Position numbers and translations under genes: made by a program. The notes beneath the pieces are model-generated. The model ran no database searches. It was not told the origin of the DNA and saw only the letters and a list, made by a program, of their open reading frames with translations. Positions 63,543 to 64,000 of a stretch of 64,000 nt of DNA are shown piece after piece. How positions within the stretch are numbered: position 1 is the first letter of the stretch; each line of letters starts with the position of its first letter. The stretch lies in NCBI RefSeq assembly GCF_025151045.1, contig NZ_CP102285.1, positions 3,534,001 through 3,598,000 of the forward strand, read 5' to 3'. The DNA is from Parabacteroides johnsonii DSM 18315 (GTDB lineage Bacteria; Bacteroidota; Bacteroidia; Bacteroidales; Tannerellaceae).

Positions 63543-64000
63543 TTATTTCCCGAATATTTCTGCAAATATACGTTGTACTGTCGGAATACAATCACCTTCC
63601 GGTTCGTTTGAATAAGGATTTGTCTGCTTGGTCCAGGGTTCCTCGATTGCATAAAAGTCGATCGCCGCTGTTTTTTTACCATCCAAAAGCCGAGTCTGAT
63701 AATCGAACCAGGTTTTCCAACGCATATAATAGAAATCTTTCAGGATGCCGTTCCATTCGCGATGGGCATAATCGCGCAAGCCTCCTTCGTCGGCCGCCAA
63801 CCGGTTACCCCAAGTCGTAATCTGCACACGGGCATTCCATTCGTACAGATCCTTTTCTTCAGAGGTATTTCCGAGGCTACGAGCGCGGGCGATCCAGGTT
63901 CCGACCTTAAACTCAGGACGTGTTGCCAGCAGTTCATCCTGCAACAGGATCAAACGCAGAAAACGATCCGAAGCATCTTTATACAGCTTTTTATCGCCGG
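63543..64000 (-). CDS. GH89 alpha-N-acetylglucosaminidase, C-terminal part
   Basis: The frame is open to the window edge, so the gene continues beyond 64000; the ATG at 63953 is internal. The visible 151 residues end in a pattern typical of NAGLU/GH89 C-termini: EWNARVQITTWGN, EWNGILKDFYYMRWKTWFDY and AIEEPWTKQTNPYSNEPEGD. GH89 removes terminal alpha-GlcNAc from mucin glycans or heparan sulfate. Catalytic residues are outside the window. Confidence 0.8.
   Translation of the reverse strand, partial: GDKKLYKDASDRFLRLILLQDELLATRPEFKVGTWIARARSLGNTSEEKDLYEWNARVQITTWGNRLAADEGGLRDYAHREWNGILKDFYYMRWKTWFDYQTRLLDGKKTAAIDFYAIEEPWTKQTNPYSNEPEGDCIPTVQRIFAEIFGK

Overview
The window looks like a chromosomal segment of a gut Bacteroidales bacterium, most likely Parabacteroides or a close Tannerellaceae relative. 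This rests on four SusC/SusD pairs, ECF sigma/FecR anti-sigma pairs, promoters of the TAnnTTTG type, a PorW/SprE-like type IX secretion lipoprotein, serine-type sulfatases and dense glycosidase content. The genus is inference; the order is well supported. No rRNA, tRNA, CRISPR array, transposase or phage gene was seen, and no gene-free stretch exceeds about 250 bp.

Layout. 1-3168 (+): the end of a DUF2851 gene, a large Ig-like lipoprotein and an overlapping DUF3108 gene. 3339-7326 (+): a GH95 alpha-L-fucosidase and a serine-type sulfatase. 7407-10745 (+): a uronate catabolic set (KDG kinase, KDPG aldolase, uronate isomerase). 10914-17275 (-): housekeeping and envelope genes (PorW/SprE, ABC-3 metal permease, a small membrane protein, AroA). 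17349-36047 (-): two tandem polysaccharide utilization loci (PULs). Each has sigma, FecR, STN-SusC, SusD and a Tat-type Gfo/Idh/MocA oxidoreductase; the two oxidoreductases are close paralogs of identical length, and an exported FAD oxidoreductase follows the first. 36096-38591 (+): a Fur-family regulator and a zinc-type P1B ATPase, each preceded by a matching palindrome. 38746-48355: a PUL with a GH43-like enzyme plus a metallophosphoesterase and a divergent GDPD/PLC-like enzyme. 48545-64000 (-): a PUL with GH2, two six-hairpin glycosidases, GH31 and the end of a GH89 alpha-N-acetylglucosaminidase. Its sigma and FecR genes are separated by a glycosidase gene.

How the genes work together. All four SusC proteins carry an N-terminal STN domain and sit next to a FecR and an ECF sigma gene, so each PUL is probably switched on by transport-coupled transmembrane signalling. 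The fucosidase, sulfatase, GH89, GH31, GH2 and six-hairpin enzymes suggest host-type or other complex glycans. Sugar acids released elsewhere would enter the KDG pathway.

The most unusual signals are non-coding. Three intergenic arrays, unrelated in sequence, share one architecture: short palindromic units repeated every 21 or 22 bp (15446-15550, 35337-35466, 48400-48495). The middle one lies in a perfect 37-bp inverted repeat between a sigma gene and its FecR gene. In addition, three of the four SusC leaders carry a possible antisense promoter and terminator, resembling the antisense RNAs known from Bacteroides PULs, and two copies of a 130-142 bp hairpin-forming intergenic element lie 29 kb apart.
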